A stretch of 64,000 nt of DNA, from NCBI RefSeq assembly GCF_006547065.1, contig NZ_CP041243.1, positions 2,557,001 through 2,621,000 of the forward strand, read 5' to 3'. Below are positions 60,701-64,000 of this stretch, one piece after another; positions within the stretch are counted from its first letter, which is position 1; each line of letters opens with the position of its first letter. The DNA comes from Brevundimonas sp. M20. GTDB lineage: Bacteria > Pseudomonadota > Alphaproteobacteria > Caulobacterales > Caulobacteraceae. The position numbers and the translations under genes are program-made. The notes beneath the pieces are model-generated. The model was not told the DNA's origin, searched no databases, and saw only the letters and a list, made by a program, of their open reading frames with translations.

Positions 60701-60962
60701 CCGCGGCGGTGCCACCGGTCTGAGCCGCCCCCTCCCCACGTGGACACCTCCAGCAATGCCGACGGGCGTTTGCCCGTATGCGAGTCTGACCATGCACAAA
60801 TTAATTTCTTGGAAGGTCAGCTTCGGGCACTGAAGCCAATGGCCGCTCTTGGCGCATTGGCGAAGTCACCGCAGGGCCGAGTCTGACTCATCTCGGAGGA
60901 TTGGAAGTCTGCTTTCGGCATCGATGGTCACTACGGGCACGCGAAGACAATGAACCGCGCCC
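60701..60962. other. Gene-free region with two similar short motifs
   Basis: 262 bp between convergent genes. TTGGAAGGTCAGCTTCGGGC near 60812 and TTGGAAGTCTGCTTTCGGC near 60901 are similar, suggesting degenerate repeats or decayed sequence. No coding frame or hairpin terminator is clear. Confidence 0.4.
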
Positions 60963-63140
60963 TTAATCCGGGGCTGGCGGTTTTTTGAAAACGGCCAAGC
61001 CGGAGGTGATAGCGACCCCGACCTCCGGTGTCGCCTTGGCATCCTGTGTCCAAGATACGCCCCGATAATATGGGAGAACTGGATCCTTGAGGTCGCCGCT
61101 GCCGTCCAGATGAAAGACGAACAGGCGCTCATTGGGGTGCTTCTGGTCCTGTTCGGCGAAGATTGATCGCGCGGCCCGGACGCGCTCGACATCCGGCATC
61201 CGGCCTGTCACTACACAGGTGAAATGGGTAGGCCGCAACTGATCGTGGACCTGCATCAAGACGCCGTTGTAGGCGCCTTTTGACGGGCTACGACGAAGCT
61301 TACGTCGAAGAGCGACGATGTCTTTCCAGAATCGTTCCTGCGAGGCCAACGGCACGTTTAACAGATCGTGGATCATATCGCTCCAGCCGTCGGGACGTTT
61401 GAGTTCCCGCTGGACGATGATACGGTCCCACCACGCGCTCGTCAGTTTGGGCAAACGACATTTCGGGTCGTAATGACCACTATGTCGGACGTGGTATCGG
61501 AGCAGGTCCGACAGGCCATAAACGACGAGAGGTCCCATCTTGGCCTCGCGGGCCCATAGTCGGACGAAGCCGGTCTTCAGATAGAGGGCGAGGAGATCGA
61601 GTTCGTCGCCGATGAACTCGCAGTCCCTCTCCAGGTCGGACCGCCGCAGGAGATAATGCAGGCATCGTCCCTCGCTTCCGATCAGTTCCTGCATCAGAAG
61701 AAGGTCTCCGATCGTGAAGATCGGCATCGCCGTACCACCGAGACGCACGATCCGGTCACGTAGCGCGTTATCGACCCCATAGCTCGCCATCGTCACCCGC
61801 TCCAACGATACGCCAAAGCGGGCGATATGGCGGATGTCGGCTTTGATCAGAGTACGGAAGCCTTGATCGGTTCTTAGAGCAAGCGCGGCATCGGCGGGAT
61901 GGCGCAGCGCCGCCTCCAAGCGAGACGTCTGCAGCGCCGCTTCGGCGACGACATCGTCGAACAGCCTGAACCAGTCGGCGCTGCCGCGACGCGCGACGTT
62001 CGAAAGGACATGTCCCTTGGCTTCGAAGATCAGGGCGTGTCCGTCGATGAGGAGCATGACATCCGTCTCGTGTTCCTCGCCGCTCACCGGGTCGGTCCAG
62101 AACACCGACGTCAGGACCTCACCATGGGGGAACACCGCACGAAGAACACCAGCCGCCATGGTTTCAAGCGCCGCCCCCCGAGCCTTTCCGATCACCTCGC
62201 CCGGCGTCTTCGAAATCCCTTCGGCAAGAGTGGAAAGCACGTCGGCGTGTGCAGAGAAGAGGGTGCCAGGAGAAAAGCAGAACCAGCGGTCATCGATTTT
62301 CACCAAAGGCCGCCGCCACATCGGATTGTCGAGCGGGAGATAATCTGGATTCATCGGCGCCAGCGCGCCAGGCTCAAGCGACAACTTGTCGAGGATCACT
62401 GCCACGGCTGAGGTGGACAGGTTCAGAAAGGCTCCAGCTACACGGGCGAGCGGCACTTCGAAAAGCGAACACCAGGTTGGGTCGAACGGCCTGACACCGT
62501 TGAGCCAACTCGTGATCTCCTCGACGACTGGACTCTCGTCGACAAGACGGGCGACCGCCATGGCGGCTACCATCGCCACCTCCGAAGCGTCCTGAAGCGA
62601 CATGCCGAGCACGTGTTTTCCGAACGGCGCGAGCTCATCCCCGATCATCTGAAAAATTTTTCGAGCATGATGCGGATAGAAGGTATGCCGCACTCTCAAT
62701 GTCTGATGGCGGCGGCGGGCTAGGAGCTCTGCAGCCTTATCGGCACCCGGCTTCGACGTCTGATCAATGAAGAGGCGTAGATAGGTGTCCAATGCATCAG
62801 TCAATCGATGGACATCATCTGGCGCTGGAGTCGCCCCATTTGCAGATGTCCTGAGCAGAAGGGTCTGAGCGAACTCAAGGACCGCAATATCCACACGTGA
62901 CCGCGGAGCGTCGACGGCGCTCACCTTTTCCATCACAGCCAGCATGGTCATGATCGCCACGCCGTCGAATTCTTGGAAACCCTTGCAAAGAACGTCAGTG
63001 GCTTCGTGATAGAGTCGGTCCTGATCGGCCTGCGAAAGATCCGGTATGTCCATCCAGCCATATGTTTCGGCCAAAGGCAGACCGGCACCAAATACGAGAT
63101 CGTCGAGCGTCTGAGGCTTGGTCCGGGACTTAGGTTTCAT
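60963..63140 (-). CDS. Predicted PD-(D/E)XK nuclease (paralogue B)
   Basis: A 725-aa protein. The N-terminal half is helical (EVAMVAAMAVARLVDESPVV). The nuclease core has E358-T-D360 in EEHETDVMLLIDG and E373-A-K375 in ALIFEAKGHVLS, followed by PIFTIGDLLLMQELIGSEGR and CEFIGDELDLLALYLKTGFV. These match VADLACIVDLLGPAHVLHYF and LIGDELDLIGFYLQTGFI in the 53066 protein, so this is a distant paralogue on the opposite strand. The C-terminus differs. No named family is recognised; the role in defence is inferred from context. Confidence 0.7.
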   Translation of the reverse strand: MKPKSRTKPQTLDDLVFGAGLPLAETYGWMDIPDLSQADQDRLYHEATDVLCKGFQEFDGVAIMTMLAVMEKVSAVDAPRSRVDIAVLEFAQTLLLRTSANGATPAPDDVHRLTDALDTYLRLFIDQTSKPGADKAAELLARRRHQTLRVRHTFYPHHARKIFQMIGDELAPFGKHVLGMSLQDASEVAMVAAMAVARLVDESPVVEEITSWLNGVRPFDPTWCSLFEVPLARVAGAFLNLSTSAVAVILDKLSLEPGALAPMNPDYLPLDNPMWRRPLVKIDDRWFCFSPGTLFSAHADVLSTLAEGISKTPGEVIGKARGAALETMAAGVLRAVFPHGEVLTSVFWTDPVSGEEHETDVMLLIDGHALIFEAKGHVLSNVARRGSADWFRLFDDVVAEAALQTSRLEAALRHPADAALALRTDQGFRTLIKADIRHIARFGVSLERVTMASYGVDNALRDRIVRLGGTAMPIFTIGDLLLMQELIGSEGRCLHYLLRRSDLERDCEFIGDELDLLALYLKTGFVRLWAREAKMGPLVVYGLSDLLRYHVRHSGHYDPKCRLPKLTSAWWDRIIVQRELKRPDGWSDMIHDLLNVPLASQERFWKDIVALRRKLRRSPSKGAYNGVLMQVHDQLRPTHFTCVVTGRMPDVERVRAARSIFAEQDQKHPNERLFVFHLDGSGDLKDPVLPYYRGVSWTQDAKATPEVGVAITSGLAVFKKPPAPD

Positions 63141-63189
63141 GTGGTTTGAGTAGCAGCCGCCGAGCGGTCGCCCAATCCTCGCCCAGTGC

Positions 63190-63999
63190 TTAGGCCAGTC
63201 GATGGTGAGACTTCACAACGAAGTCCTCGCGTGCTGCGTCGACCTCGTCGAGCAAGGCGTGCAGCTCACTCGCATGCTGCTTGTAGAGCGCCCGATCTTC
63301 CGCTGTCGGATGCCCTCGCTCTGCACGATCTTCATTAAGGTCGGGATAGAGCGCCAGACGCATCCGTTGCCATTTGCCGAAGACAAAGAAGTGCTGCTGG
63401 AGGAAGATGCCCAGCTTCGAAGAAACCTCGGCCAGCTGCTCGGCGGACGCGGCCAGCGACTCGTCTAGGAAGCGATTAGCCGGATCGCGTAGGGCGTGGA
63501 CCAATTCGCCGAGATTGTTCTGGTCTAAGAAATAAGTGTGGTCGGCACCGATGGAGTGGGCGAGGCTCTCAAGATCCGTCAGCGGATAGTCCTTATCCAG
63601 CCGCTCGACGATCGGCTTGTCGTGTTCTCGAACACGGCCCCGCGACAGGCGCTGGTCTAGGGACTGACCGCGCACCATCAGGTAATGATAGACCAGCGCT
63701 ACAACGATCAGCGCCAGGCCCCAGCCGGGACCAGGTAGGTCGTTCACTTCGACGGCCAGATACCTCGAGGCGGCTGCCACGAGGATCGGCTCCCAAAATG
63801 GTTGCACCAAGAGCGCAACGCCGGCGGCGGCGACAAGCCAAGCCAGGCGCGTTGATGCTGCCGGCCGGATCAGCGGCCAAATCTTTTCGAAAAGTGCCAC
63901 GAGCCGGGTCGTGATCGGGTCGATGTGGGTTTTGAGGACCTTTTCCATTTCAGGCTCTTTCGGAAGCGCCGGCCTAATGTCGAGCATTAGCTTGACCAT
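63190..63999 (-). CDS. Membrane protein with cytoplasmic helical domain (start near window edge)
   Basis: At least 269 aa; the ATG at 63999 is one base from the window end, so the true start may lie beyond it. Two membrane helices (STRLAWLVAAAGVALLVQPF and LPGPGWGLALIVVALVYHYL) are followed by a soluble domain with REHDKPIVERLDKDYPLTDL, SIGADHTYFLDQNNLGELVH and a helical end (KQHASELHALLDEVDAARED). I do not recognise it. It lies 49 bp upstream of paralogue B on the same strand and may form an operon with it. Confidence 0.6.
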   Translation of the reverse strand: MVKLMLDIRPALPKEPEMEKVLKTHIDPITTRLVALFEKIWPLIRPAASTRLAWLVAAAGVALLVQPFWEPILVAAASRYLAVEVNDLPGPGWGLALIVVALVYHYLMVRGQSLDQRLSRGRVREHDKPIVERLDKDYPLTDLESLAHSIGADHTYFLDQNNLGELVHALRDPANRFLDESLAASAEQLAEVSSKLGIFLQQHFFVFGKWQRMRLALYPDLNEDRAERGHPTAEDRALYKQHASELHALLDEVDAAREDFVVKSHHRLA

Positions 64000-64000
64000 A

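Noticed and set aside
1..64000. tRNA or rRNA genes as integration sites
   Set aside because: No cloverleaf with a GGTTCGA-type T-arm outside coding sequence, and no rRNA sequence, was found by eye.

Overview
The window is about 66% GC chromosomal DNA from an alphaproteobacterium of the Caulobacterales; Brevundimonas or a close relative is the best guess. The reasons are the flagellar gene order fliF-fliG-fliH-fliN-flbD-flhA with the Caulobacter-type regulator FlbD, CtrA-type boxes (TTAA-N7-TTAACC) at the flagellar operons, and the general gene content. The species call is inference from gene content, not from a database comparison.

Positions 1-30200 are ordinary core genome. They hold a GNAT acetyltransferase cut by the window edge, small secreted and stress proteins, an Asp/Asn beta-hydroxylase, a VWA protein, a NUDIX hydrolase and a three-gene phosphorelay (CHASE3 kinase, single-domain regulator, regulator-kinase hybrid). 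Then comes a large early flagellar block on the minus strand: fliQ-fliR-flhB, fliF-fliG-fliH-fliN-flbD-flhA, and flgB-flgC-fliE diverging from fliO-fliP. It is interrupted by an OhrR-like regulator with its divergent DUF308 membrane protein, folE and an acyltransferase. HU, a TPR protein, a DUF983 protein and an OmpR/HK pair follow. The fliF, fliQ and flgB promoters share one architecture: a CtrA-like box, exactly 5 bp, then a 17-bp GGCA-TTTTC-TGCC element resembling the FlbD ftr site.

From 30.4 kb the window becomes accessory. A secreted B-lectin protein and a secreted 1423-aa RHS protein end in an AT-richer tip with a small putative immunity protein (30.4-35.5 kb). Next is a cassette of a large serine recombinase and two coupled ParB/RepB-like proteins without ParA (36.2-39.5 kb). 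Upstream of it lie a frameshifted HTH gene, two strong palindromes and three 18-bp repeats. Then come a DUF5677 protein overlapping a small HEPN-like protein, a KAP NTPase, and a Tn7-like transposition operon (tnsA-tnsB-tnsC-tniQ) that continues by a 4-nt overlap into an HNH endonuclease (39.8-50.0 kb).

Positions 50.7-64 kb look like a defence island. On the plus strand there are a zinc-ribbon protein coupled to a membrane-anchored protein, a HEPN protein (RNxxxH), a helical protein, a 751-aa PD-(D/E)XK nuclease, a 1313-aa NACHT/STAND ATPase with a C-terminal PD-(D/E)XK domain, and a translationally coupled DUF4143-type protein whose Walker A lysine is replaced by arginine. On the minus strand is a second 725-aa nuclease that is a distant paralogue of the 751-aa one, and a membrane protein at the window edge. 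The best candidates for undescribed systems are the recombinase-ParB-ParB cassette with its palindromes, and the NACHT-nuclease/DUF4143 pair with the flanking paralogous nucleases.
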